This document shows positions 48,601 through 62,786 of a stretch of 64,000 nt of DNA, in pieces; the stretch's first letter is position 1; every line of letters begins with the position of its first letter. The notes beneath the pieces were generated by a model that made no database searches, was not told the origin of the DNA, and saw only the letters and a program-made list of their open reading frames with translations. Where the stretch lies: the NCBI GenBank assembly GCA_029582165.1, contig CM055874.1, forward strand, positions 47,181,769-47,245,768, given 5' to 3'. This stretch comes from Portulaca oleracea (Eukaryota > Streptophyta > Magnoliopsida > Caryophyllales > Portulacaceae). A program made the position numbers and the translations under genes.

Positions 48601-51600
48601 ATGAGATTCAAGAAACAGAAGCGTCATCGGAAGACAGTGAAGTTCTACACTGCTTGCTTTGGTTTCCGAGAACCATTCAAAGTCCTCTGCGATGGAACCT
48701 TCATTCATCATCTTGTTGCCAACAATCTCTCCCATGACAAGACCGTCTCCAGCACCCTTGGTGGGGAAGTCAAGCTCTTCACTTCCAAGTATTAATTCCC
48801 CCTTTCAAGCTTTTGGTTAATTCCATTTCATGATGTACACACAAGCAAGGAAACCTTATCTAATTTCGGCTTCTAATTTTGGTGATAGATGTGTCATTGA
48901 AGAGTTGAAGTCTCTGGGGTCTTCACATGCTGATTCCTTTCACGCTGCCCGTAAGGAATACAAGCTTGCAAGGTTAGTTGTTCTATACCTTTCTCATTTT
49001 AAGTGATAAATTAGTTGGAATTGTGATATAAAAAGTTGTGATTTGGCAACAAAGCATCTCTACAAGGAGTGCATTATTTGGTTTTGAGATTATGCAGTCT
49101 CATAAGCAAACTTATTATTCGTCTTTGGTCATGTTATGTTGTGTCTTAAAGGCGTGTAGCACATATTATTCTGCTTAGAGGACTGTGCAATCCAATGATT
49201 TGTCTAATTCATTCATAACACACAATGCTAAATGTCATCATCTTATTTAATTGCATGCTTGAGGGCACATATTGGATCTCTCTGGGAAATCGTATTGAGG
49301 GTCATATGACATTTGTCTGCGGAACAGTTTGTATGATTTTGTGGAACAGTCTGATGATACTAGATAGCCTAGGAAAAGAAATGTGATTTTTTTTTTGTTG
49401 TTTTTTTTGGGTGATTGCTCTACCGTGCATGAAGGGAAGGCTTCCTACGTCTGGATCTCCTCAGACCCCGCATTAGCACGACTTCAATGAGGGTTGTTGT
49501 TGTTGTTGTTGTGTTGGGCTTTCTTCCTCTACTGCTCCATATGCAGTCTCTTTGAGAGATTCTATAGAGGTTCCTTTGATTGTTGCCTGCTGAAGAGTTG
49601 GCATGCTTCTGTGGTCCCGTGGACCATTTTGATGCCACCAGGCGAGGGTCAAGCATAATTTGGCTTTTCTTCTTTGATTGCATTGTTGGCTTTATTATGT
49701 ACTGATGATTTTACTTTGTGACAGATGTGAGCACGAAGGACATAAAAGTGCTCTGGATTGTATCATTCAGATTATTGGGGAAAATAACCCTGAGCACTTC
49801 TTTGTTGCCTCACAGGATGTTGAGCTGCGGAAGAGATTTCGTAAGGTATTTCTATTTATTGAATCTCTTTGTTGTCACCTTTCCGGCGCCGGGTTATGCT
49901 GCTAATTGTCTTCTTTTAAACAAATACACTACAGATAATATCTGTAACTTTGTATTGTGACTGCACATCCAACATACAGTGGATGAATGGGCAATCCAAA
50001 TTGGAGTTATGTGTGACTAATAGGATTGATTGTATCTAGAACAGTTTGCCTATCTTTTATCGAAGCATGTCTGTTCTTGTCACTCTTCTATTGTTGTGTA
50101 TGATGATATAGCTTATTTGTAGTTTGAAATTTTTGTAAACCATGGGTAAATTTTAGGGGATCAAAATTATTTGATAAAAGGTGGAGGGATGCAAAAAACC
50201 TTGTGAATGCTTCACGGCTGAAATGATGTGTTCAAAATAGACAAAGGGGATAGATGCCCAATTTCCTTAAACATCCCATGGATTATGACCTATGCTTCCT
50301 TAGATCATGGACTTATGGTTTCATGATCTAATATTGCATGCCATAACCATATTATGAGGATTTAGTTATGTATAATATACAAGAGGCCTTTTTGCTGAAT
50401 CTGTTATTTCGTGGGGGTTGTTTTATGTATAATATACGAGAGGCCTTTCCATGCATTTTCGTGTATGGGGGAAGAGTGCCTACATATGGACTCCCTCAGA
50501 TGCAGTGTTAGCGGGACCATACTCGGTCGGTGGGTTGTTGTTGTTGAGTGAAAAAAATGTGATGAAACATCTGTAAGCCGTTTTGCAAGCTGATTCTTGT
50601 CAACTTTTCGATTGTTAGGTCCAATATTTGCCTTTTCTTGTCCAAGCCTAATTTAGTTGATCGAGTGGTCAGAGCATGCATCAACTTTTTACTGTAATGC
50701 TTAGCTTGGGTTTTGTAGAGAAGTAAATATTAGTGAATGTAAATTATGGTACTTGATCATATGGACAGCACGCTGTATTGATTTTTGACGACTAGATTAA
50801 GAGTTTATGAGTTGTCAAGATAAGCATTCTCCTTTTGCTGGCTGTATCAATTTGGGTCTTGGGGGGACATGCTAGATATCTTTTGGTATTTAATCATTTT
50901 GAATTTTGTAAGCATTTGCATACTTGCAATTGTGTGTTTAAGAGTTCTATATATGCTTTGTTAATCTTGAAAAACTTTTCCAGATTCCTGGAGTTCCAGT
51001 GTTGTTTGGCCTCCGAAATGCTTTATTTCTAGAGCAACTCTCATCATTCCAGCGTGAGTTTGTAAAGTCTGCTGAGGAAGAAAGATTGCGTGCCACTGAC
51101 CTTGATCGGAAAATGTTGCAAAAGAGAGTACAGACTATTTTGCCACCCGAGGAAGCCAACGATGCTACTATTGTAGAGACTGGTGTTGGAGATGAGGTCG
51201 CGAGGGATCAGTTTTCAGTCAACAGAAAACGAGATAAAAATAGGTTGGAGGTGAAGGATAAGGTTCAATTTAAAAGGAAACGAGCAAAGGTTTGTTTCTT
51301 ATTTGACTCGTTTGCTCTACATTTCTGACCACCCTCATGCGAAAAAGAGAAAGAAAAATTTTCTATTGTTAATTTTATCCTTATTAACCATCTATGCTTT
51401 ACTTTGAAGAAATATACTTTTTTTTTTTTTTTGGGGGGGGGGGGGGGTGCTTGTATGAATCCTTTCAGAAACAAATCGAAGATTATGTATGAATCCTTTC
51501 ACATATTTTCCTCAATAGATCCTCTCAAATGCTTTGTTTTTTCAACGTGAGCCACAATTTTTCATGTTGGCTTTCCTGGAACATTGTTTTTTCAAAAAAT

Positions 51601-53380
51601 CTCAGTCAAACTACTTTTAAGTGAGCTCTTTAGGCATTCCAGTTATTATACAACTTCCATGTGCATCTATGTCCACTCTATGTTGTGAACATTGCCTCCG
51701 TATTGCTATCTATTTCCATAGAATTACTTGTATTGTACCTGCAATTTAATATCTAATTCATCTCTCTAAATGCATGGGAAATTTTTCACTGAATTTTGTT
51801 TACACCAGAGCAAAATTTGATTATCTTGATATTTTGTCTTCATATGCCAAATTACTTGCACCTAAAATCATTGCGACCTGTGCAGGGCCCAAATCCACTT
51901 TCATGTAAGAAGAAAAAGAATCAAACGAATTCCAATTCTAAACCAGAAAAGGTGAGATGGGTCTACTTCCTGTAGTTTTGCTGGATATGTTATTTTAACT
52001 GTCACCTAGAGGTTTATTATTATAATAAAAGTGGGCATGCTGATACAGTTCGAGTTTCTTAGTATCTAACTTTTGGGAGGTGATATGCTGTTTTGTTTTG
52101 CTCTGACGTAACAGTCTTCGTGAAGTTTTGTGTCATCATCTTTAGTTGCTGTTAGTTGTGACACATGCAGGATAGCTTTAGTGTAGGAATGTAGTGCTAC
52201 ATGAGGGACACACTTGTCATTTTGTTGCTAATTTATCCTTTTTTTTTGTGTGCTGTTTGGACGTTATATCTGGGCAGAAAACAAACCTATTTCCAGTTGG
52301 TTTGGAAGCCTAATTAAGCCCTTAGATCATAGGGACATTTGACATTTTGTTGGCCATATAGCCTAGGGTATTAGACTCTCTTCCTTCCCTGCCCTCTATT
52401 TATGGGATGTATATAGACTGTTTTAAACAACAGAGTATTATGATCATGTTCAATGAAATATGGGTATTTGGAAACCCTTTCTCTCAAAAAATCTCTAAAC
52501 TTGCTTTATTCAATGATGATGCTCTTAGAGTGACCCTTTAGACTTTGATTGGTGTGTTCTTTATATCACGCTTGGTGAGTTCCTCGTTGGGTTTTTTAAG
52601 TGCTAGCTAGTGGATTATCCTTTATGCAACCTCTAGAAGCCCTTAGATCAACCATGGTGGATTCAATCCTTTAGAGCTGATCATATTCCCTTTTATTTTC
52701 CTTGTTTTTGCTGCTGTGTTTATCTTGGTGTCTTGGGGCTGTATTTTGCGAGTATTTTGGAGCAAAGTTGAATGATTATCGAACTTGAACTAATGCTATG
52801 ATGGTGTATATGAGTCATGGGAGAGGAGATATGTTTTAGTTTCTGATTTTAGGCTTGATTCGTGATCAACAAAAATGCAAAGAAATCAGAACAGTTATAA
52901 TTGAGTTGTAGGGGTTTTATGCTTTGTTTATCGAATGGTATACTGATTTATGGATCCATGGACCTGAGTACCATAATAAAGATCAATCTTTTGGGTAAAA
53001 AATAAATCAGGCGCTCAAGCTCCATTTAGTTTGCATCTTGGGCCTTCTTTTCATACAATAGCAGGAACCCAATCCTTTTAAATCTAGGGTCTTTCCACCG
53101 TAGCTGAGGGCCTTCTTATTTTCAACTTATCATAAGTAACTTATTGTTTATTAATGTTGACGGGTTTTGATTGGAGTTAGATATATAACTCGAATACATG
53201 TCCAATAGTCAGGCAAAGAATATCCGTTTGATAGTTATCATACAAAATGCCTTACTAAGATGAGAATCTTTGATACAGGATGACAAGGGTGGTGATTCTG
53301 CACAGAGAAACAGGCCAAGAAAGAGGAAGCGTTCTCGCAAAGCCAAAACATCTACCGGTACTGATGCAACTAGTAGTTAA
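48601..53380 (+). CDS. UTP23: rRNA-processing protein UTP23 homologue (PIN domain)
   Basis: This is a nucleolar small-subunit processome factor of the Fcf1/Utp23 PIN-domain group, needed for early 18S rRNA processing. Exons are 48601-48788, 48889-48972, 49725-49845, 50984-51289, 51886-51951 and 53279-53380; all are GT-AG and in phase, totalling 288 aa. Family features include MRFKKQKRHRKTVKFYTACF at the start, FKVLCDGTFIHHLV, the Cys/His cluster ARCEHEGHK at exon 3, and FFVASQDVELRKRFRKIPGV leading into LFGLRNALFLE. The C-terminal third is Lys/Arg-rich (RPRKRKRSRKAK), a likely nuclear/nucleolar signal. Introns 2 and 3 carry SINE fragments, and intron 4 a T15/G15 run. Telobox-like words upstream suit a ribosome-biogenesis gene. 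Confidence 0.94.
49420..49512 (+). mobile_element. TS/Au-like SINE 3' fragment in UTP23 intron 2
   Basis: TTCCTACGTCTGGATCTCCT, then CAGACCCCGCATTAGC, then a (TTG)n tail match the 3' part of TS/Au-type plant SINEs. The 5' tRNA-like head is missing. Confidence 0.65.
50461..50546 (+). mobile_element. TS/Au-like SINE 3' fragment in UTP23 intron 3
   Basis: GTGCCTACATATGGACTCCC, then CAGATGCAGTGTTAGCGGGA, then a (TTG)n tail. It is homologous to the fragment at 49420-49512 and likewise 5' truncated. Confidence 0.65.
51418..51447. repeat. T15/G15 homopolymer junction
   Basis: Fifteen T are followed directly by fifteen G in UTP23 intron 4, the same arrangement as at 21940-21970. Confidence 0.9.
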
Positions 53381-54657
53381 CATAACCCGACTAAATGAAG
53401 CCTAAAATTTTGGTTACAGTAGATCTACATAGTGGCTGATAGGTATGTCACGCTTTGCTGGAATGTTTCTTGGTGATTCAGTGTAAGAAGTAACATTTAC
53501 GGTATACTCTTAATTTATAATATCATTGTGTCCATTTGTTTGCCTTTTGTTAATTCAGCATTCCCTTTGCTAATCTCTGCTTCTTCATTTTCTTTCGCTT
53601 GGTCATTTGAATGGTTTTTCTGGGTACCCGGTTTATTAGTGACAAATTCAACGCCGTCATTTGATGGGATTCCTGGCAAACTTCCTGCCTCCATTGGTTC
53701 AATGTCAGGTCTAGAGTATGCATTCGAACTTGCACAATGATAGACTTGAAGGTGAAATACAGTCCTCATGGAGAAACTGCCAACCTGGTTAGGGGATTTT
53801 TTTAGTATTCTAACAATCCTTAGTGTAAAGCTTTAATAAGTTGAATGGAAGTATTCCTTGAAGCATATGAAGCCTGAAAATGGAAAATCAGCTCATGCAG
53901 AGAAAGAAGATGGCAGACTTGCATTATTTGATGCTCTTATGTAAACTCTCTCTATGCTGTGACCTGTTTATGAAGGTTATATTATAAGGTTAGAATGCTA
54001 GAAACTGTAGGCAAGTGCTTGCATGAGTTGCATCTATTTCATTAGGTCATTAAGAGTTAAGACCAAGGTTTTAGCAGGAATTTTATTTGTGTGTTAAGGA
54101 TTTTTTTGATTATATTAGTTTTGGTGTTTGTCTCTTTCCTATGTTGTAGCTTTTGGTTTTGTGGTTGGGTGTGTAGGTGGTGTCTTTTGGTGTTTGTATG
54201 ACATTTCTTTGGACTTTTCAACCCTTTGGGGTTTTGAACAATTGAAAAAAGAGTGTAAAGCTATTTCTAGGCTTATAGAATTATTTGTAGGTCTTCAATA
54301 TCAAGCTTCAACTTTTGGTTGAATTTGTTCTTTCTTGGTCATGGTATTGAAGCGTTTTGGGGTAATTTGAATAAGCTTTTTGCAGAAATGTAAGGTAAAA
54401 TTTCTCTGCACTACACCTTTATGGTGAGGTCTTTTCTTGAATCCTCACTTACGAGGATGGTTTATGCACCAGACTACCCTTTAAATTTTAATTTGAATCC
54501 CAACGATCTCATATTTACTTATTTTGAAAAGGAATGCGATTTTGTCCCCTATGCCAAACCTGTCTAGGGAATGCAGTGTCACCAACAATGTTTGGCAGTT
54601 AACCCAATAACAAGCATAGATTCCATCAAATACCATAAACAAGACAATATATTCACT
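53381..54657 (+). other. UTP23 3' UTR and downstream AT-rich sequence, no gene
   Basis: No domain-bearing ORF. The start is the UTP23 3' UTR; the remainder is T-rich. Small ORFs at 53515-53769 (-) and 54128-54322 (+) have no recognisable features. Confidence 0.5.
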
Positions 54658-55500
54658 TTCTTTTATTTTTTTGAGGGAAAAATTCACCATATATTAAGCC
54701 AAAGCCTCGGTGGTCACTAACTCAGCCACCTCCCGAGGGCAAGCATTCTGCCAAAGTTTTGAGCAACTTAACGAAATAGCTAACTTTGCGAGTTTATGGG
54801 CCACATTATTTCCCTCTCGCCTACAAAAAGAAAAACTAATCATATCAAAATTAGGAACTAAAGCTAAACAGTCCTTAATAACCCTATCAGCATCAGGTTG
54901 AGCTTTGTAATCTTGTGTGAGGGCCTTAAAAATGGTGAGACAGTCAGTTTCCACCACCAGACGTCGTATGCCCTGTGTTTGTGCTAGAATCAGTCCGCTC
55001 CTGATAGCTCTCGCCTCCATTGCCTCAACATTCCAGCTTATCTCTCTATAAGTTGTTTCCACGCATACCACCTTCCCATTCTCATCTCTAATAATCGTCC
55101 CCCAGCCACCGTTACCATTCTTCCCAAAAGTGAAGCATCAGAATTCAGTTTCAGCCAACCCTTTTGTTGCTTTCTCCACTTCTCTTTTTGTCTCACCACC
55201 TGCTCCTTGTTAGTAAATGGAATATGCGTATGGATAAAGCAATAGTGGTGATCAACAGCTCTCTGTGCCACTTCCATGGGATGACTTTGCTGATTTCTGA
55301 AAATTCTTGCGTTCCGAGTTGTCCAAATCATCCATAGTAGAGTGCCAAAAAGACCTCGGGTAGTTGGGTCCATGACTTGTAACTGTGCTTCTATCCACTT
55401 GCCTACGTCCATCACTTCCCTATCCTCGACCTCCATCCTAAAAGGACTGCATTTCCAGACCAGACGAGCCCAGCTGCAGTCCATCACTTTCCTTTTTTTG
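54658..55500 (-). pseudogene. LINE-type RNase H fragment
   Basis: Two overlapping minus-strand frames (55487-55038 and 55071-54694) read WTTRNARIFRNQQ, GWLKLNSDASLLG, then VEAMEARAIRSGLILAQTQGI, VETDCLTIFKAL and CRREGNNVAHKLAKLA. These are the D-E-D(S)-type blocks of the RNase H domain at the end of plant LINE polyproteins. One frameshift joins them. The 3' end is followed by an A-rich tract (CAAAAAAATAAAAG). Only the 3' end survives. Confidence 0.85.
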
Positions 55501-56295
55501 ATTATTTAAAGCTTAAGAGGGACTGAAAAATTTGCGTCATAATAGATGTTAAATTCTGCTTGATATAGTAATACAACATTTAAACTACAAAAGTGAAAAC
55601 ACCTGAACCATCAATGTACGTTCTCAGCAGGATCAATCAGCGATACGATAGAATTTTTTAAATTAGAAACTGTAAAGCTCCTTTCACTGCATCAATCGAG
55701 TAGCGATCTTCAAGATTGCTTATTTGTTCACTGCCGCATCCAGTATCGATCTTCAAGAGCACCTACAAAGGAGTAGCCATGGATACAACCAGCTCAAATG
55801 AAAAAGTGTTTATAAAATCCTGGTGATGTCAGACCAGAAGGAAGATCATCCGGATTAACCCGGAAATGAGATGGAGGGAGGAAGAACAATCGGATTAACC
55901 GTGAAAAGTTAACCGGAACTCGCCTAACAATTATAGTTATTAGTCGCCCTCTCAGAAACACCGCCTCTTAATTTCTGCAAATTCATTGTTATGGACCGTC
56001 TCACAACCCCATTAGAGCAGCTACGATCCTCCAAGTCTTCAATGGCAACTGGGAATTGAAATATACTAACATCTATGAACACAAATTTACCAATGGAACG
56101 AAGTTCAGCCACAGACAATGGTGAACCAAACCCTAACCATATTTCTGCATAATCATCAGAATCTCCATGTCACAAAATACACAACCAATTAATTCAAAAC
56201 CGCAATCTTTGAGATACATATAGTTCTTGAGACAAACTACTAAACTCAACTCAAGATTCAAGAAACAAAAATCGGCTTGTTTAGATCCAAGCCTT
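55501..56295 (-). other. Intergenic sequence and eL38 3' flank, no recognised gene
   Basis: A minus-strand ORF at 56118-55924 (64 aa; SVAELRSIGKFVFIDVSIFQ) has no family I recognise and may be a mobile-element relic. GATCTTCAAGA words recur at 55706 and 55751. Confidence 0.4.
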
Positions 56296-58016
<1,721 letters not shown>

Positions 58017-58239
58017 TTTGGAGGACGACGGAAGAACAATTAGACCCGCGTCGAAGTTTGCAGATGCGAAGAATTTGTAGGGTTTGTCGCAGCTTAAAAA
58101 ACCCTAATCGGAGGGTTGTCGAGTTTCCGATTTTGCCCCTGGGTTTCTGAAATTGACTTGATTGTTCAAGTTCTGGAATGGGCTTTTCTAGTAAATCCAT
58201 TTTGTGAGGTTTCCGAAGCCTTGTTTGGCCCATTTACAC

Positions 58240-59520
58240 ACCCAAAAAACTAGAGGTGAGTTCAGACTTTCACAAAATTGGAACTTTATCCTTACCCAAA
58301 GACACGTTTATTATTTTAACCTTACCTTACACGCTGCCTGTGTTCCAGTTCCAAGGTACCCATTAGTTATAAAAATTATATTTTTTGATATATAATTTTT
58401 TCAAAAAACACTAATTTTCTACTTAAATGCCAATACATATACACCACACTGTCTACTTATCGTGACCACAATACCGTTATTGATGTGGTTCATGGTAACT
58501 GTGACACTCCTTGGCTTATCAAAACGCTAGTTCATGATATAGCCAAAATAAATTTAAAATGATCTTAGTAATTTTTATTAAATAATCAAATTGACCTGTG
58601 AAAATAACTTTTGTAGAAAATATTTAATTTTTTTTTTGGCCAATTTGGGTCAATTTGAGTTCAATTTTTGGTCAGTTTCTCATTAACTATTTGTGAAATT
58701 TTCAAGTTGTACCAGTCAATTTTGAATCACTCGGTTTAAGTAATTTAGGATTTAGGATGAGTGTGTTTTATCATATCTAGTAAAAATAGATTTAAAATGA
58801 GCTTGGTAATTTTATTCAATATCTAGTAAAAATAGATTTAAAATGAGCTTGGTAATATAACATATACTAATAGTTATGTAATATACTCATAGCTACTAAA
58901 AATTCGATCTGAATTTACAATTCTACGATTTTATGATACAAAAACGCTCTATACGATTCTACGATGCTACACTCTGATCCACGATCCTGCGTGAATTCCA
59001 AAATGTTTGCGCGCATTATCAACTTAAAAATTTTGTCATAACAATATAAATTTTGTATTAAAATTATCCATCAAAATATAATTTAACATATTGCTTCATT
59101 TCAATAAATATTAGTTAAGATTTTTTACTATTATAGAGTTTTCTCTTTTTGTCTAATGTACTAGAATCTTAGGATCTTCGATCCAATTCTACAATTCTAA
59201 TTCTAACTACCGCATCGATCCCGATTATTCTAACCATCTATAATATACTCACTCTATTTATATAATTACAGTGACTATGCTTGATATAATCATATTAATT
59301 TAAATATTTATAACTGATCGATTCATGACTATCTTCATGGATAAAGAAATCATTTAATTTTACATTATTTTATAGGTTCATTGTAATGATTCTCTCGACT
59401 GCAGTATTGTCATAATAGATTAAAATATCTGTATAGGAGTATTTAACAGATTATCTATCTAACAACTTTTTTGTTCTTGAATAAAAGGTGTACATCTTGG
59501 ATAGATATTAATCCCATTGT
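58240..59520. other. AT-rich intergenic stretch, no gene
   Basis: There is one local direct repeat: AATATCTAGTAAAAATAGAT with TTAAAATGAGCTTGGTAAT occurs around 58775-58815 and 58818-58857. Nothing else is recognisable. Confidence 0.5.
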
Positions 59521-59523
59521 TTT

Positions 59524-59978
59524 ACGTTATTAGTAAAATGCGGAAATGATACGTTGTGGTGAAATTGTGAAAAATATGGTGAGCTGTGGAATTGTGGAAA
59601 GTGTGGTTGATAAGGTAAGTGAGGAGAGAGAAAAATGAGAAAATATCAGTAATGATTGTGGTAAAGTATGATATAATATGATAAAATGTAGAATAATATT
59701 GAGGCCCCATTTTTTTATGTGGTAGATTACGGTACGGTATTACATCGCACCGCAACTCTTTAATTTCTACCATACTTCACCACACCACACCACAATCATT
59801 ACTAATATATCTCTTAACTTTTCTCTCTCCTCAATTTTCTCGACTACTTTTCACATTCTCTCTCTTCACCTATTCCATTTACAATAATTCTCACCACAAT
59901 TCACCACAACTCACCACAATTCATCACACTTTTTCAAATTCCACCGCAGTCTGCATCGCCATTACCATACGTATGGCT
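59524..59978. mobile_element. PIF/Harbinger-like MITE, family 1, two abutting copies
   Basis: The segment 59524-59700 has the GTGGTGAAATTG...GAGGAGAGAGAAAAATGAG layout. From 59703 the opposite orientation begins with GGCCCCATTTTTTTATGTGG and continues with ACCACACCACACC, TTTCTCTCTCCTC and TCACCACAATTCACC, ending near GCAGTCTGCATCGCC. They are degenerate members of the family at 1439, 11542 and 11948. Confidence 0.7.
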
Positions 59979-60499
59979 TAACTAGCATACGAGTGATATC
60001 TTTAAGTGTAATCCGCATCACATATAAAAAATAGGGCATAAGAATACATTATAATTTTTCAATTTTGTGTACATTTTTTTAGACTGTTATTATTTTTCAA
60101 TTTCAAGATGTCTATCTCATTTCTCACCTTCCTTTGTCCTAACATACAACACCATCATCTACAATGCCTTAGTCTAATCTCAATTATTGTCATTTGCCAC
60201 TAAAACAATTAATAAGTTTTAGACGCACACACATATAATAATAATAATCTAGATAAAGAAAGATAGGTCATAGACTAGGACCACCCCCTCACCACCACCT
60301 CATTGATGACCACAAACCCACTTCTGTTCAACCTCCCTTTTGTTCCTTCACTCAAAATCATACCCAAAAAACACCCACAACAACAAACTCTACTTCTTTT
60401 GTAAACAAAATCCCACAATCTCTTCTGTAATCCCCCTTGTTCTAATCTTGAAGCTCAACACTTCTCAATTCCCAACACTAGAAGATCATCATATCCAAA
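59979..60499 (+). promoter_or_regulatory. Upstream region of the RING-H2 gene
   Basis: An AT-rich then C-rich leader (ACCACCCCCTCACCACCACC, about 60280-60300) lies before the ATG at 60500. An overlapping ORF at 60340-60699 in a third frame shows no domain and is not annotated. Confidence 0.4.
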
Positions 60500-60977
60500 A
60501 TGATGTCAACAGAGAGTTTAGTAGTGATGCTCCTAGTAATGATCCTTATACCCACCATCTACACCTTCTTATTCCTCCTAAAATGCCCTTTGAACCCTCT
60601 ATATTTCCTAAAGAAAAACGCCCACGGGTCAAAACGACGACAACAAGAACAAGAAGAACAAGTACATTGAAATGGTGGTGGCGAACGTGTCGAAGTTAGG
60701 GAAGGACGCAGAATGCCCCGTGTGCCTGTCGGCTTTCAAGGAAGGGGAACAGCTTAAAGTGCTGAAAGTGTGCAGCCATATGTTCCACGAGTCGTGTATT
60801 GACACGTGGCTGGCGGCTCACTTCAACTGCCCTGTTTGTCGGGCGTTTGTGTCACAACAACATGCGAGGAGGAGCAAGATGGAGAGGGACAGACGGCGGG
60901 CGGCCAGAGTGTTGGCGGCTAGAGATGCTGGGGATGATCTTTGGCAAGGCTTGCCTGGTGCTTCTGGCTTAGTCTAA
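60500..60977 (+). pseudogene. ATL-type RING-H2 E3 ubiquitin ligase, frame-disrupted
   Basis: ATL proteins are membrane-anchored E3 ligases with an N-terminal hydrophobic segment and a RING-H2 domain. The frame from ATG 60500 encodes 56 residues with a strong transmembrane segment (VVMLLVMILIPTIYTFLFLL) and stops at 60668-60670. The RING-H2 lies one frame over: the frame is open from 60612, first ATG 60672, stop 60975-60977. In the 101-aa ORF the zinc ligands are Cys15, Cys18, Cys34, His36, His39, Cys42, Cys53 and Cys56 in C-x2-C-x15-C-x-H-x2-H-x2-C-x10-C-x2-C spacing, with W46. The shift can be placed at the A5 run at 60614-60618. Either the gene is broken, the assembly has an indel, or only the soluble 101-aa RING protein is made. 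ATL genes are usually intronless. Confidence 0.75.
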
Positions 60978-61019
60978 TGATTTGGCATAGGAACTATAGC
61001 AAGATTGGGTTTGGAAGAG

Positions 61020-61800
61020 GTATACTTCATTTCAAAAACAATGTTATTGATTCACATCTTGTGGGTCAATAAATAGTGAATTTGGATTTGTTATTTTGAT
61101 TGGAACTTTAGAGTTACATTGATTTTGCCAATGGTTATGGCAAAACTAACCCAATACCCGAATCGATGTCTGGCTAGATGGTTCGATCTTGACTCAAAAG
61201 TCAAACACAAAGACAACCCGACCCAAAACCACCCGAGCCGTAGTATGGAAAGTGACTCAATCAAGATCAACACCCAAATGACTCCAAATCGAACTAGGAG
61301 CTAATATGAAAGTGTATAACCCGAACCAACCAAATAAGATTCACTCGAAGTCAACTCGAACCCGACCAGAATCGAAATTGGTTTAATCAATGCCAACCCA
61401 ATCCGTTCCGAACTCAAACTGATTCATCCATTTGCCAGGTCTAGTTATTGCGAGATGAGGTCGGATAAGTTACTGGGCAGTGCATCCCCTCCAAGAAAAT
61501 ATGAAGATTAGAAGATGGGTTTTGATTCATATCTTGAATGTCAACAAAGTGTAGATTTGGATTTGTTACTTTGATGGTAACTTTTAGAGTTGTATTTGTT
61601 TCTGGATTGAACATGTTCATAGAGATTTGTATAGTTCGAAATTTATTATTTTTATTTTAAGGAAAATTTTGTCAGATAACTCTACTGATATTGTGAAGAT
61701 GTAATGAGCATGCGAAGATGGGTTTTTATTCAAATCTTGAGTGTCATCAAGAAAGGCTAAATTTGGTCAGGATGATAACTTTTGTACTTAGGTTGTTTGG
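61020..61800 (+). repeat. Three diverged copies of a downstream segment
   Basis: A segment containing TGATTCA(C/T)ATCTTG, GTCAA(C/T)AAA and GATTTGGATTTGTTA(T/C)TTTGAT followed by AACTTT(T)AGAGTT occurs at about 61040-61115 and 61520-61595. A weaker third copy lies at about 61710-61795. The region between the first two (about 61120-61440) holds CCCGACCC/AACCCGA-rich repeat sequence. It probably derives from the 3' region of the RING gene. Confidence 0.55.
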
Positions 61801-62281
61801 ATATAGAAGATGCTTATGTATTTTGTATAAATAATAGAGGTTTCTTTAGAATAGATATGCTTATGTATTTGTTTCTGGTACGTAGTTTCTTACCTTAACA
61901 AACTTCTCATGTGTTTTGACGTGGATCTGTCGGAATCAGTCTCTTCATGAACTTGTATTCATAGGGATAAGGTTATTTACATTGGGATCCCCAGATCACG
62001 TTATTTGGAGAATTAGATTGGCTAGTCTGCACTTAGATTAACAGGTGGAATTTTACGTCAGATGGATATGAATTATAATTTAAGAAGTTGATTGCCAAAG
62101 ATGACTTGCATAGTTGCATAAAATCTGTGGACAAAAAGCCTCATAATTTTGACCTCTTGTAAGTTGTACCATTGAAAGATGACCCCGACAACGTCAACGA
62201 TGTATTGATAAGAAGGGTCTTGCAAGGTGGCCTATCGTTTCGTTGATCACTTGATCTTGTTTGATAATGATATATGTGTGT

Positions 62282-62786
62282 AGGGGTGACAAAAAATCGG
62301 GTCCAAGTTTTATCGGTATATATATATATGTGTGTATAGGGGTGGCAAAAAATCGGGTCCAGGTCTTATCGGGTTCGGTCAATTCGGTATTCGGTCAAAA
62401 ACTTCAAATCCTAACCCTGTTCGAATTTTAATTCGGACACATTTGTCAAACTCGAACCCGGTTGACCGAATATGTCCGATTGACCATATTTCATAAATGA
62501 CCTTTTTACTCTTTTTAGTAATATATCTTGTGATTCATTGATTCTTGCCCAATTTCGGATTCGGTCAACTCGGATCCGATTGACCGAATTTGACCAAATT
62601 CGATTTTCTTCATAAATCTGCTCAACCCGAACCCGTTTTGCTAAACCCGAGCCCGACCTGTATTTTATTCGGTCAATTACCGAATGACCGAATTTTCAGA
62701 TTCGGTCAAATCGCCATGTCCAATACCCGATTTTTCCGGGTCGGTAAAATTCGGACTATCGAGCCGGTCAAATTTTTGCCGGTCCT
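62282..62786 (+). mobile_element. GGGTC/TTCGG-rich hAT-like element with duplicated left end
   Basis: The left terminus occurs twice: AGGGGTGACAAAAAATCGGG (62282) and AGGGGTGGCAAAAAATCGGG (62338). The right end reads, inverted, AGGACCGGCAAAAATTTGAC. The interior is a field of TCGGTCAAATTCGG-type words. Both flanks are TG/TA repeats, so a TSD cannot be judged. Confidence 0.65.
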
